Below, in pieces: positions 34,500 through 42,753 of a stretch of 64,000 nt of DNA; the first letter of the stretch is position 1, and each line of letters begins with the position of its first letter. The position numbers and the translations under genes were made by a program. The DNA comes from Actinomadura sp. J1-007 (GTDB taxonomy: Bacteria > Actinomycetota > Actinomycetes > Streptosporangiales > Streptosporangiaceae), in the NCBI RefSeq assembly GCF_009793335.1, contig NZ_WING01000001.1, forward strand, positions 3,472,001 through 3,536,000. Direction: 5' to 3'. Below the pieces are notes generated by a model. That model made no database searches. It had not been told where the DNA came from and was given only the letters and a program-made list of their open reading frames with translations.

Positions 34500-34850
34500 A
34501 TCCTGGCCCTGGCCTCGTTCCTGCCTCGTTCTTGCCCCCGCGTCCTCCTCGGCGTCCCGGGCCTCGCATTGTTCCCGGCGTTCCTAGCCCCGCGTTCTTC
34601 GCGGCCCTAACCCCGCGTTCCTGGCCCCGCGTTCTTCGCGGCCTTGACCCCTGCTGACGGTCCGTGCCGCCCCGGCGTCCGCCGCCCGGCCCCACAGCCC
34701 GCCCGCGCCCGCGCCCGACCGCGCTCGTGCCTGGCCCCTGCTCCTGCCCGGCCCCGCCCGTGCCCGGCCCCCGCTCGCGCCTGGCCCCGCTCGTGCCCGC
34801 CCGCGCCCGCGCCCGGCCCCCGCCCGCGCCCGGCCGTCCGTGATCCGCGC
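34500..34850. repeat. CCCGCGTTC / GCCCGCGCCCG repeat field
   Basis: First part: words like CTGGCCCCGCGTTCTTCGCGGCC repeated with drift (copies near 34590, 34615, 34625). Second part: drifting CTCGTGCCTGGCCCCTGCTCC / CGCCCGCGCCCGCGCCCGG units. Plus strand C-rich. Confidence 0.65.
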
Positions 34851-34876
34851 ATCCACGCCCGGCCTGTCCGCGGGAG

Positions 34877-34889
34877 TTATCCCCAGAAC
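34877..34889 (+). promoter_or_regulatory. Second copy of the TTATCCCCAGAAC motif
   Basis: Identical to 10010-10022 by the pilin gene. Both copies sit within repeat-rich non-coding DNA. One base off a DnaA box. Confidence 0.22.
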
Positions 34890-35034
34890 CTCGTTCGACT
34901 TCCCTGCGCTGCGCGAGGGCTTGACGATGGGTGTACGCAGGTCCGCCTCCGGGCGGGAGGGGCCCGCTTGTGAATGTCTCCGTTCTCAGTTCTCCGTGTC
35001 GACGACCCGCACCGACGAACGCAGCGAAACAACC

Positions 35035-35225
35035 CAGCCGCAAGCCAGACCAGCCCAACCCAGGCCGACCCCAACCTAGGCCGACCCGACACCAGGCCAG
35101 CCCGAACCAGGCCGACCCGGACCCGGGCCAGCCCGAACCCAGGCCAGCCCGACTCCACGCCGCCCGAGCCAGCCCGACTCCAGACCAGCTCAGCCCCCAG
35201 GCCAGCCTCGGCCTTCAGCCAGACA
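35035..35225. repeat. AGGCCAGCCCGAACC tandem repeats
   Basis: About ten drifting units of 15-18 bases (CCAGGCCGACCCCAACC, TAGGCCGACCCGACACC, AGGCCAGCCCGAACC, AGGCCGACCCGGACCC, GGGCCAGCCCGAACCC, AGGCCAGCCCGACTCC). Plus strand very G-poor relative to C. It appears non-coding. Confidence 0.75.
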
Positions 35226-35475
35226 AGTCATGGACGCGGGACGCGGACGGGCCGGGCGTGGACGTCCGGGGTGCGCGGGGCGAGGGGTGGATATCGCCCA
35301 TCACGCGAAAGACCGCCCACGTCGTTAGCGGTTTGTCCTACTCTTTCCCCTGAGGTGAGGTCACTCGCGCGCTGGGTAACGGTCCGATCGCGGATGGTTG
35401 TCCGGGGTTGACCTTCCTCCGGGTGCACCCGGTATACGGGTGACCTGGACGTTTGTCATCGAGGCGGAGGATTCG

Positions 35476-35925
35476 TTGGGGGGAGCGCCCGGGGCGGCGG
35501 TCACCGATGCACCGAGAGGTGCGCTCGGGGGACTCGTCAGCCGGACCCTCACCGCTGCGCGGCACGGCACTACGGGTGTCATGCTGCGTGTCGCGGCGAT
35601 GGCCATCGCGGCCGTCGGCGCGGCATGGATCCACCGTGCCAACGACCCCGGTGTGCTCTGCCCCCTACGGGCGATCACCGGTGTCCCGTGTCCCCTGTGC
35701 GGGGGGACCACCGTGTTCATCGAGTTCGGTTCGGGCCGTCCGGCCCGCGCGGTGCTCGCCAACCCGGTGGCCCTCGCCGGCGCGATCGCGGTCGCGCTCG
35801 CGCCGCTCGGGCTCGGGAGCCGGTGGTGGGCACTCCAGCCGAGGACCCGGGCGTGGGTCCTCGGTACCGCCCTCGTGGGGTCGGAGCTGTGGCAGCTCGC
35901 CAGGCTCGGTCTCCTGCGGGTTTGA
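35476..35925 (+). CDS. DUF2752 membrane protein
   Basis: 149 residues from a TTG at 35476, chosen because GGCGGAGGA stands directly upstream; the frame is open back to a GTG at 35398. The family signature CPLRAITGVPCPLCGGTTVF (about 68-87) holds the conserved Cys pair. Three membrane helices: about 38-58, 97-117 and a last one near 125-140. DUF2752 proteins are small actinobacterial and Bacteroidetes membrane proteins with no established function. The RDD gene starts about 90 bases downstream on the same strand, and the two may be co-transcribed. Confidence 0.78.
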   Translation: MGGAPGAAVTDAPRGALGGLVSRTLTAARHGTTGVMLRVAAMAIAAVGAAWIHRANDPGVLCPLRAITGVPCPLCGGTTVFIEFGSGRPARAVLANPVALAGAIAVALAPLGLGSRWWALQPRTRAWVLGTALVGSELWQLARLGLLRV

Positions 35926-36013
35926 GGCCGTCGTCGTTCGTCGGCAGACTTGCGGAGCCCTCCGGGTCCGGCGGGCGTCACATAACCACAGGGTCAATCA
36001 ATAAGGAGCAAGT

Positions 36014-36733
36014 GTGGGTAACCCCTACGACCCGTACGGGCAGCAGCAGCCGGGCTACGGGCAGCAGCAGCCCGGGTACGGCCAGCAGCCGCCGGCTCAG
36101 CCCGGGTACGGTCAGCCCCCCGCCCAGCCCGGGTACGGCCAGCCGCCCGCGCAGCCGGGCTACGGGCAGCAGCCGCCGCCCCAGCCCGGGTACGGCCAGC
36201 CCCCGGCGCAGCCGGGCTACGGGCAGCCGCCCGCGCAGCCCGGGTACGGCCAGGCCCCTCCGCCGGCGCAGCCGGGGTACCAGGAGGTGCACCACCACCA
36301 CTACGGGTCGACCGGTCAGCTCGCCGAGTGGGGTTCGCGCGCCGGCGGCTACATCATCGACTACCTGATCATCATCGCGCCGGTGCTCGTGCTGTACTTC
36401 CTCGGCGCGCTGCTCTCCAGCTCCGGCGGCGGCGCGGCGCTGATCGGCGTGCTGCTGATGCTGGTCGGCATGATCGTGTCGTTCGCCGGCGCCCTGTGGA
36501 TCTGCTACCAGGAGGGCACGACCGGGCAGTCGATCGGCAAGCGCCAGATGGGCATCCGCCTGGTGAGCGCGCAGACCGGGCAGCCGATCGGGTTCGGCAT
36601 GGCGTTCGTCCGCAAGATCGCGCACATCGCCGACAGCTTCCTGTGCTACATCGGCTTCCTCTGGCCGCTGTGGGACGAGCGCAAGCAGACGTTCGCCGAC
36701 AAGATCTGCAACACGCTGGTCGTCCGCAACTGA
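36014..36733 (+). CDS. RDD-family membrane protein with long GYGQPP repeat
   Basis: 239 residues, GTG start after AAGGAG. Residues about 8-95 are a proline/glutamine/tyrosine/glycine repeat built from PGYGQ(Q/P)P units, predicted disordered and extending into the cytoplasm. The RDD domain follows: WGSRAGGYIIDYLIIIAP with the signature Arg and Asp, a second helix, GQSIGKRQMGIRLV and a last helix, then DKICNTLVV. RDD proteins are small membrane proteins; some act as Na+/H+ antiporters. The Tyr-rich repeat could mediate clustering or be phosphorylated. Terminator downstream. Confidence 0.88.
   Translation: MGNPYDPYGQQQPGYGQQQPGYGQQPPAQPGYGQPPAQPGYGQPPAQPGYGQQPPPQPGYGQPPAQPGYGQPPAQPGYGQAPPPAQPGYQEVHHHHYGSTGQLAEWGSRAGGYIIDYLIIIAPVLVLYFLGALLSSSGGGAALIGVLLMLVGMIVSFAGALWICYQEGTTGQSIGKRQMGIRLVSAQTGQPIGFGMAFVRKIAHIADSFLCYIGFLWPLWDERKQTFADKICNTLVVRN
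36043..36280 (+). repeat. In-frame tandem repeat encoding PGYGQPP units
   Basis: About 11 imperfect 18-30-base units (CAGCCCGGGTACGGCCAGCC and variants GCGCAGCCGGGCTACGGGCA) inside the RDD gene. Copy number may vary among strains. Confidence 0.8.
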
Positions 36734-36777
36734 CGCCGTCCGGCGGCCCGGAGCGACGCGCACCAGGCCGCCCGCGG

Positions 36778-36812
36778 GAACGGGGCGTCCCTCCCCTGGG
36801 GGCGCCCCGTTC
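36778..36812. terminator. Hairpin between convergent RDD and SnoaL-like genes
   Basis: The perfect 10-base stem GAACGGGGCG / CGCCCCGTTC with a 15-base loop lies between the 3' ends of the two genes and can serve both strands. Confidence 0.75.
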
Positions 36813-36866
36813 GCCATGTCCGGGCCCTTCACACGGTCCCGGGTCCTTCGTCTGGTCCGGGGTTCC

Positions 36867-37292
36867 TCACTCGCCCCAGCCCGGTGGCGCGGGCTTGCGG
36901 GGTCCGAAGCCCGGGTTGTAGTACTCGCGCAGCTCGGCGCAGCGGCCGTCGGACGCGAAGCGCAGGACGAGGCAGCCGGGCAGGGTCACGCCGCCGTCCG
37001 GGCCGGACGGCTTGTACCAGTCGTCGTCGCGCATCGTCGCCCACCACTCGACCGCCGCACGCGCTCCCTGCGCGACCGGCGCGCCGAAGCTGAGGTCGAG
37101 GTGCTCCTGCGTCCTGGTCGCGCGCCGCCAGTACGCGCGGATCGCGTCCCGGCCGACGTGCGGAGGGGCGAGCGGATCCGACGCGTACACGCCGTCAGGC
37201 GTGAACAGGTCCGCGACGCCCTCCGCGTCCTTGTCCAGCCACGCCCGCCGGTACCGTTCGATCCACCCCGCCACATTGATCTCATCGCTCAT
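36867..37292 (-). CDS. SnoaL-like / NTF2-fold protein
   Basis: 141 residues from ATG 37292. The start MSDEINVAGWIERYRRAWLDKDAEGVADLFTPDGVYASDP is the classic NTF2-like N-terminal helix pair. A strand with HLDLSFGAPVAQGARAAVEWWATM follows, and the protein ends CLVLRFASDGRCAELREYYNPG. The fold forms a small pocket used by polyketide cyclases, isomerases and limonene epoxide hydrolase-type enzymes. No neighbour tells the substrate. The long open frame upstream of the ATG is a shadow. Confidence 0.82.
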   Translation of the reverse strand: MSDEINVAGWIERYRRAWLDKDAEGVADLFTPDGVYASDPLAPPHVGRDAIRAYWRRATRTQEHLDLSFGAPVAQGARAAVEWWATMRDDDWYKPSGPDGGVTLPGCLVLRFASDGRCAELREYYNPGFGPRKPAPPGWGE

Positions 37293-37486
37293 GGCGCCGA
37301 CGATCGCAGCCGCCGCCCCTGCCCCGCATCGGCCGAGCCCTCCGCCTTTGGACGGAGGACGGACGGCGGAGACGGGTGAACGGGCGCACGAACGCGCGAC
37401 TGGGCGGCAGGCGGGGCGAACGGACGGGAGAGCACACAGCCCGCAGCCGCAGCCCGCAGCCGCGGCCCGCGGCCAGCCGGAGTGGG

Positions 37487-38278
37487 TCAGGGGACGGGGT
37501 CGAAGGCGCTGTTGCAGGCGGCCACCAGGGCGCGGCGTACGGCGCGGTCGATGAGGCGCAAAGCCTCTCCGCGGCGACGGATCTGATCCGCCGTGAGGCC
37601 AGGGGAATCCATCCGCCGGGCAAGGTCGACGACCAGCGACAGCCGTCCCGCCAGCGCGGCGACGCGGTGGGCGCGGGGCGGGTAGCCGGGCGCGAGGGGA
37701 TGGTCGCCGCGGGTCGGGTCGCGCAGGTCCACGAGCGCGTCGGCGACCTCCGGCGGCACGCCCGCGACGTCGTCCACGGTGAGCAGGGCCTCGGTCGCGT
37801 CGCGCATGGCGAGGGTGAGCTGGCGGTCGGCGTCGGCGAGCGACGGCACGTCGGGCGGGCCGGGCGCGGCGTCGTGGGCGTCCCAGCGCACCCCGACGTA
37901 CGACGAGCCGCGCCGGTCCTCGGCGGGGACGAGCCCGATCGCGCGGTCGGGCAGCGCCACCACCACGGCGGACCCGGCGTCGATCGCGGCCCGGTTGAAG
38001 GGCGGCGGGCCGGCCAGTCCGAGCGGGTCGCCCGCCGCGGGCAGGGCCAGCCGGAACGCGGTCATCCCCGCGACGCGCAGGTCGCCGAGGCCGCGCCGGA
38101 GCGGCGCCTCCGCCCCGCCGCCGAGGGCCCCGGCGAACGCCGCCGCGGGCGGGACGCAGCCGAGGATCTGCGGTCCGGCGGCCTTCTCCACCGCGTCCAC
38201 CGCCTCGTCGAGACCCACGTGACCGGTCAGCCACGCGTTTCCCCACGCGACCAGCGAGGTCGCCACGTCGTTACTCAT
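37487..38278 (-). CDS. Conserved actinobacterial protein of unknown function
   Basis: 263 residues from ATG 38278. I do not recognise a named domain. The N-terminal MSNDVATSLVAWGNAWLTGHVGLDEAVDAVEKAAG is followed by an Ala/Gly-rich part, then SYVGVRWDAHD and TEALLTVDDVAGVPPEVADALVDLRD near residues 160-190. Composition and codon use are those of a genuine gene. Its 5' end is separated from the divergent ABC ATPase gene by 163 bases, so shared control is possible. Confidence 0.65.
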   Translation of the reverse strand: MSNDVATSLVAWGNAWLTGHVGLDEAVDAVEKAAGPQILGCVPPAAAFAGALGGGAEAPLRRGLGDLRVAGMTAFRLALPAAGDPLGLAGPPPFNRAAIDAGSAVVVALPDRAIGLVPAEDRRGSSYVGVRWDAHDAAPGPPDVPSLADADRQLTLAMRDATEALLTVDDVAGVPPEVADALVDLRDPTRGDHPLAPGYPPRAHRVAALAGRLSLVVDLARRMDSPGLTADQIRRRGEALRLIDRAVRRALVAACNSAFDPVP

Positions 38279-38441
38279 CCCGTCCCCAACAATCCCCAAT
38301 GGGCATGCGATCCACCATAAGCGCTCGCTCCGCCGGCGCCGTTCCCGAGGGAGGCGGGGCACCACGAGCACCCCGCATCGCATAGGTTCTTTCCTGGAGA
38401 CGGATCACCTGGGATTCCGGGATTGGGGATTAGAGCGCGCG

Positions 38442-39239
38442 ATGGCCGGCGAGGTACTGCAGCTCAGCGGAGTCGGGGTCCGGCGCGAGGGTGCGACCCT
38501 GCTGCGCGACGTCACATGGACCGTCAACGAGGACGAGCGATGGGTCATCGTGGGCCCGAACGGGGCGGGCAAGACCACGCTGCTCCAGATCGCCGCCGCG
38601 ATGCTCCATCCGACCGAGGGCTCGGTGGAGATCCTTGAGGAGGAGATCGGCCGCACCGACGTGTTCGAACTGCGTCCGCGGATCGGCCTCGCCAGCACCG
38701 CCGTCGCCGAGAAGGTCCCCGCCGGGGAGACGGTCATCGACCTGGTGCTGACCGCGTCGTACGCCATCCTCGGCCGCTGGCAGGAGGAGTACGACTCGAC
38801 CGACCTGGCGCGCGCCGTCGAACTGCTCGACGCGCTCGGCTGCGCCGACCTGATCCGGCGGACGTTCAGCACGCTGTCGGAGGGCGAGCGCAAGCGGGTG
38901 CAGATCGCCCGCGCGCTGATGCCCGACCCCGAGCTGCTGCTGCTGGACGAACCCGCCGCCGGGCTCGACCTCGGCGGCCGCGAGGACCTGGTGACCCGGC
39001 TCGCGCGCCTCGCCGACGACCCGTCCGCGCCGACGATGGTGATGGTGACCCACCACGTCGAGGAGGTCCCGGACGGCTTCACCCACGCGCTGCTGCTGCG
39101 CAAGGGGGAGGCCATCGCGCAGGGGAAGGTCGACGAGGTCTTCACCGAGGAGCACCTGACGCGCTGCTTCGGGCTGCCCCTCAGCATCGAGCGCCAGAAC
39201 GGCCGCTGGTACGCGCGGGCCCGCGCCCCGCGCCCCTGA
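38442..39239 (+). CDS. Lone ABC transporter ATP-binding protein
   Basis: 265 residues. Walker A GPNGAGKTT (about 39-47), Q-loop region, signature LSEGERKRVQIARAL (about 147-161), Walker B LLLLDEPAAGLD and H-loop TMVMVTHHVEE are all intact. The general form resembles the ATPases of iron or molybdate uptake (ModF/YlmA-like, with YAILGRWQEEYD). No membrane component or binding protein gene adjoins, so it either works with a partner elsewhere or, as for YlmA-like lone ATPases, outside transport. Confidence 0.9.
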   Translation: MAGEVLQLSGVGVRREGATLLRDVTWTVNEDERWVIVGPNGAGKTTLLQIAAAMLHPTEGSVEILEEEIGRTDVFELRPRIGLASTAVAEKVPAGETVIDLVLTASYAILGRWQEEYDSTDLARAVELLDALGCADLIRRTFSTLSEGERKRVQIARALMPDPELLLLDEPAAGLDLGGREDLVTRLARLADDPSAPTMVMVTHHVEEVPDGFTHALLLRKGEAIAQGKVDEVFTEEHLTRCFGLPLSIERQNGRWYARARAPRP

Positions 39240-39428
39240 CCGGTACGCGACGTACGGCCGCCGCCTCCTAAGCGTCCCGACGCACGGCCGCTGCCGCCTG
39301 CCGTCCGGCCGTCCGGCCGTCCGGCCGCCGCCGTTCAGGCGTTCGGACGGACCCCGGGTTCCGGCGGGGGACGGGCGGTCCCTACCATCGGGGGCCGTTC
39401 GGAACTCGGTGGACGTGGGTGGGCGCTC

Positions 39429-40196
39429 TTGGACGTGGTGGACGCGGTCGCGATCTTCGCTGCGGGGATCGCCGCCGGGGGAATCAACACGATCGTCGGG
39501 TCCGGGTCCCTGATCACGTTCCCGACGATGGTCGCGCTCGGCTTCCCGCCGATCGTGGCGAACGTGTCCAACAACATCGGCCTGGTGCCGGGCAACGCGT
39601 CCGGCGCGTACGGCTACCGCAAGGAGCTGGAGGGCCAGCGGGCCCGGCTGCTGCGGCTCGGCAGCGCCTCCGGGCTCGGCGCGCTCATCGGTGTGGTGCT
39701 GCTGCTCAGCCTGCCGGACGCGGCGTTCACCGCGATCGTCGTCGTGCTGATCGCGGTCGCGCTGGTGCTGGTCGTCGCGCAGCCGCGGATCCAGTCGTGG
39801 ATGGCGGGACGGGGCGGCGAGCGGCGTCCGGACGGCGGGCGGTGGCTCTGGTTCGGGGCGCTCGCCACGGGCGTCTACGGCGGCTACTTCGGCGCTGCGC
39901 AGGGCATCGTGCTGATCGCGTTGATGGCGATCGCGATCGAGGACGACCTCCAGCGGCTGAACGCGGGCAAGAACGTGATGGTGGCGATCGTCAACGGCAC
40001 CGCGGCCGTGGCGTTCACGGTGACGTGGGCGTTCGGCGGGACGCGGATCGACTGGCTCGCGGTGCTGCTGATCGCGGTCGGGTCGTCGCTCGGCGGCATC
40101 CTCGGCGCGAAGCTCGGGCGCCGGATCCCGGCGCTGGTGCTGCGCGGGGTGATCGTGGTGGTGGGCATCGTCGCGATCGTGAATCTCCTGGCCTGA
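39429..40196 (+). CDS. TauE/SafE-family membrane transporter
   Basis: 255 residues from a TTG start (GTGGGTGGGCG upstream); a GTG at 39435 is an alternative. About eight membrane helices. The N-terminal repeat GIAAGGINTIVGSGSLITFPTMVALGFPP and the second-half ATGVYGGYFGAAQGIVLIALMAI are the typical doubled motif of the family, and SNNIGLVPGNASGAYGYRKEL is also well kept. Members export sulfite, sulfoacetate or related anions. No sulfur genes are adjacent, so the substrate is open. Confidence 0.87.
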   Translation: MDVVDAVAIFAAGIAAGGINTIVGSGSLITFPTMVALGFPPIVANVSNNIGLVPGNASGAYGYRKELEGQRARLLRLGSASGLGALIGVVLLLSLPDAAFTAIVVVLIAVALVLVVAQPRIQSWMAGRGGERRPDGGRWLWFGALATGVYGGYFGAAQGIVLIALMAIAIEDDLQRLNAGKNVMVAIVNGTAAVAFTVTWAFGGTRIDWLAVLLIAVGSSLGGILGAKLGRRIPALVLRGVIVVVGIVAIVNLLA

Positions 40197-40261
40197 CCAG
40201 GGGTTTCGCGGCGTTCCGGCGGGCTCGGCGAGGGTTGCCGGAGGCCGTTTCCGGGTATAAG

Positions 40262-40277
40262 TCGAATATACGTTCGA
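40262..40277. promoter_or_regulatory. Candidate LexA (SOS) box
   Basis: TCGAATATACGTTCGA matches the actinobacterial LexA consensus TCGAAC-N4-GTTCGA with one mismatch (T for C). It lies in an AT-rich patch 31 bases before the start of the 79-residue protein gene, a usual position for an operator. It suggests DNA-damage control of that gene. Confidence 0.5.
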
Positions 40278-40307
40278 TAACCCGATGTGGCCGGGAGGTT
40301 CGCGCGG

Positions 40308-40547
40308 ATGAAGGGCGACAGGGTCGAGATCGTGGTCGACGTGGGCGGGACGGAGACGAGGACGTACGAGGTGGCCGCGACCCGCGCCGGGCGCCGCGTC
40401 GAGATCAGCACCAGGCGCGGGGTGGTCGAGGTCAGCGAGGTCACCCGCACGGGCGGCGCCGTCCGCACGGCCCGGTTCATGGCCAGCCGGGTCCTGGCGC
40501 TCGTCGAGCACCCCGTTCTCGACGAGCGTTCCGACACCGACGGTTAG
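40308..40547 (+). CDS. Small conserved protein, possibly SOS-controlled
   Basis: 79 residues from ATG 40308, GGGAGG upstream; a GTG at 40287 is possible. The sequence MKGDRVEIVVDVGGTETRTYEVAATRAGRRVEI reads as a small beta-sheet domain, then VVEVSEVTRTGGAVRTARFMASRVLALVEHP as strand and helix. I do not recognise a named family, though similar short actinobacterial proteins exist. It is soluble and slightly basic. The LexA-like box directly upstream is the main clue to its regulation. Confidence 0.6.
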   Translation: MKGDRVEIVVDVGGTETRTYEVAATRAGRRVEISTRRGVVEVSEVTRTGGAVRTARFMASRVLALVEHPVLDERSDTDG

Positions 40548-40609
40548 GGCGCCGCGGCACGGTTACGTTCGGTGGACGACCCGCGGAACGCAGCCCCGAG
40601 GAGGACACC

Positions 40610-41065
40610 GTGGCGACCGGACTCACCCGGGCCCGCTGGACGCACATCGCGCTCCCGACCGGCGATCTCGACAAGGCCATCGGCTTCTACACCTCGCTGA
40701 CCCCGCTGGTCGTCGTGGAGCGGTTCTCCGACGACGCGGGCGAGAGCGCCTGGCTGTCGAACGAGGGGCAGGTCGAGACGCCGTTCGTGCTCGTGCTGGT
40801 GTCGTTCGACGGGGACCGGGTCAAGGAACTCGGGCTACTGCGCCCGTTCGCGCACATCGACATCGAGGTCCCGGAGCGCGCCGACGTGGACGCCCTCGCC
40901 GAACGGGCCCGCGAACTCGGCTGCCTGCACTGGGAGCCGCGCGACCTGCCCGACCCGGTCGGCTACGTCTGCGCGCTGAAGGACCCGGACGGCAACGTCA
41001 TCGAGATCTCACACAACCAGAAGGTCTTCGACACCGTCCGCAGGCTGTGGGGCGAAAAGACCTGA
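40610..41065 (+). CDS. VOC-superfamily (glyoxalase/dioxygenase-like) protein
   Basis: 151 residues from GTG 40610, with GAGGAGGACACC before it. Two beta-alpha-beta-beta-beta modules: TRARWTHIALPTGDLDKAIGFYTSLTPL opens the first, with a metal-ligand His in THIAL; FAHIDIEVPERADVDALAERARELG begins the second, and DPDGNVIEI ends it with the typical Glu. This is the metal-binding pattern of glyoxalase I, fosfomycin-resistance proteins and extradiol dioxygenases. Specific reaction unknown. It is monocistronic. Confidence 0.87.
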   Translation: MATGLTRARWTHIALPTGDLDKAIGFYTSLTPLVVVERFSDDAGESAWLSNEGQVETPFVLVLVSFDGDRVKELGLLRPFAHIDIEVPERADVDALAERARELGCLHWEPRDLPDPVGYVCALKDPDGNVIEISHNQKVFDTVRRLWGEKT

Positions 41066-41181
41066 GACCCCCGTACGCCGCGCCCTCCTGTGCGGTGGGC
41101 CCTCCTGTGCGCCGGGCCGTCCTGTGTGATGGCCTCCCGCACGTCCGCCTCGCGTACGTCGGGCGCGTGTGCTGGTGTGGG

Positions 41182-42102
41182 TCAGCCGAGGGGGCGGACC
41201 TGGACGGTGCCGTCGTCCAGGACGCGTGACTCGAACGCGGGCTGGCGGCTCGTGGCGGGGCCGTGCACGACCGAGCCGTCCGTCACGCGGAACGTGCTGC
41301 CGTGCCAGGGGCAGACCACGCACAGGTCGGCGTCGTCGTCGGTGATCACGCGGCCCTGGTGCAGCGGGCCCGCGAGGTGGCTGCACCGGTCGGCGAGGAC
41401 GTGGATCTCCTCGCCGTCGCGCAGCACGAACAGCCCGATGTAGCCGAGCCTGCGGTGCACCGGCCAGCCGTCCGGCAGGTCGGCGGACTGGCACAGGTCG
41501 TGCCAGCCGAGCGGGACGAGATGCGCGACCTGGTCGGCGTGGCTGGCCCCCGCGGCCTGGCGGAACGCCAGGTGGCCGCCCAGGTAGCCGCCCGCCATCA
41601 GCGCCGTCAGCCCGGCGAACCCGAACATCCGGCCCGCGCCGTCCCGGCCCTGGCGGCGCGCCAGCAGGGACGCCGAGTAGAGCATCGTCGCGCTCGCCGT
41701 GCCGAGCGCGTGGACGAGCCCGACGCGCTGCTGCTCGCGGTGCAGGGCGGACCAGTCGGCGAGGCCCGTCAGCGCGGTCGGTACCGCGCCGGCGAGCCCG
41801 GCGGCGACCAGGACCTGCGACGCGCGCCGGGTGCCCGGCACGAGGTCGAGGACCGCCGCCGAGATCCAGCAGCCCATCGGCACGTCGGTCAGGGTCGGGT
41901 GGGCCGGATGGCCGGCCGGTACGCCGTGCAGGGCGTCCTTGACCGGGCCGGGACGCAGCACGCGCCGCACGGCCGTGGAGATCGTGCGGATCGCGCGGTC
42001 GAGGCCGTCCGCCTGCTCCAGCTCCTCGGCCACGTCCACCAGCCGCGGCCGTGCCTGCGGCAGCGGCCCGCGCCGGAAGATCTTGCTCGCCCGTCGGTTC
42101 AC
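41182..42102 (-). CDS. DUF2231 membrane domain fused to a Rieske [2Fe-2S] domain
   Basis: 306 residues. The N-terminal part (about 60-200) is a DUF2231 domain with four membrane helices and the start motif GHPAHPTLTDVPMGCW. The C-terminal part (about 205-306) is a Rieske domain with CSHLAGPL and CVVCPWHGSTF giving the Cys-His pairs for the cluster. The cluster would face the cytoplasm or outside depending on topology. DUF2231 resembles b-type cytochrome-like membrane proteins, and its invariant His could hold haem. Redox partner unknown. It stands alone on the minus strand. Confidence 0.87.
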   Translation of the reverse strand: MNRRASKIFRRGPLPQARPRLVDVAEELEQADGLDRAIRTISTAVRRVLRPGPVKDALHGVPAGHPAHPTLTDVPMGCWISAAVLDLVPGTRRASQVLVAAGLAGAVPTALTGLADWSALHREQQRVGLVHALGTASATMLYSASLLARRQGRDGAGRMFGFAGLTALMAGGYLGGHLAFRQAAGASHADQVAHLVPLGWHDLCQSADLPDGWPVHRRLGYIGLFVLRDGEEIHVLADRCSHLAGPLHQGRVITDDDADLCVVCPWHGSTFRVTDGSVVHGPATSRQPAFESRVLDDGTVQVRPLG

Positions 42103-42411
42103 TGTCCCTCCTCGGGTGCGTGCCTCCGGTACCGATAGGTGACGGCCGTAATGGGACGCTTGTTGCGAGGTTAGTCTCCGCTGTCACCGGCGGCCACCCG
42201 GGGGAGGGGCCCGGCGGCCCGTTCGGCGGAGCCGGGCACCCCGCGAGCGGGGCTCTCTCGCTGGTTACGTACCTGCGGGTAGGACGACCTAAACCCCGCT
42301 TTCCGGCCGGGCGCTCCACGTAACGGGACCCTCGCCCGCCGATGCCTTCTCCGCAGCGGCTCCATCGCTTACAGTGAGGGCGACCCCCAGCGACCGGACG
42401 AGTCGAGCCCG

Positions 42412-42708
42412 ATGGACGATCCAGAGTCGTCGCGATCCACCCGCCCCGCGACGGCGCCGCACCCCCAGCCCGCCCACGCCGAACGCTCTCTGATCGACGA
42501 GATCGGAGTCCGCTTCCCCGGATGGAAGGCGTGGCGCAGCGACACCCTCCGCTGGTGGGCCTTCCGCACCGCCGCCGCGCCCCTGACCATCGAGCAGCTC
42601 CGGGCCGGCTGCCGCCTCATCGTCCAGGCCGACACCCACGCCGAACTCTGCGCCCGCGTCCGCGCCGAGAACCACCTCGCGGCCCGCGCCGACCGCGCCA
42701 TCGCCTGA
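42412..42708 (+). CDS. Small conserved actinobacterial protein
   Basis: 98 residues. After a Pro/Ser/Ala-rich leader, LIDEIGVRFPGWKAWRSDTLRWWAFRTAAAPLTIEQLRAGCRLIVQADTHAEL reads as a compact helical domain with a tryptophan-rich centre (FPGWKAWRS..RWWA). Similar small proteins with this Trp pattern occur in many copies in Thermomonosporaceae and Streptosporangiaceae genomes, as I recall, often next to helix-turn-helix genes; none is adjacent here. Function unknown. It converges with the molybdopterin oxidoreductase. Confidence 0.6.
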   Translation: MDDPESSRSTRPATAPHPQPAHAERSLIDEIGVRFPGWKAWRSDTLRWWAFRTAAAPLTIEQLRAGCRLIVQADTHAELCARVRAENHLAARADRAIA

Positions 42709-42753
42709 CCCGCCACGCCAGCGGCCGGCACGTCCGCGCCGGGCGTGGGCGGG

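Larger units (their letters stand above)
34415..35475. other. Repeat-filled gap between the PP2C and DUF2752 genes
   Basis: More than 1 kb without a supportable gene. Two repeat fields (about 34500-34850 and 35035-35225) are listed separately. Between them lies the second TTATCCCCAGAAC motif (34877-34889). Long frames on either strand read as Arg/Ala/Pro or Thr/Gln/Pro periodic peptides. Confidence 0.6.
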
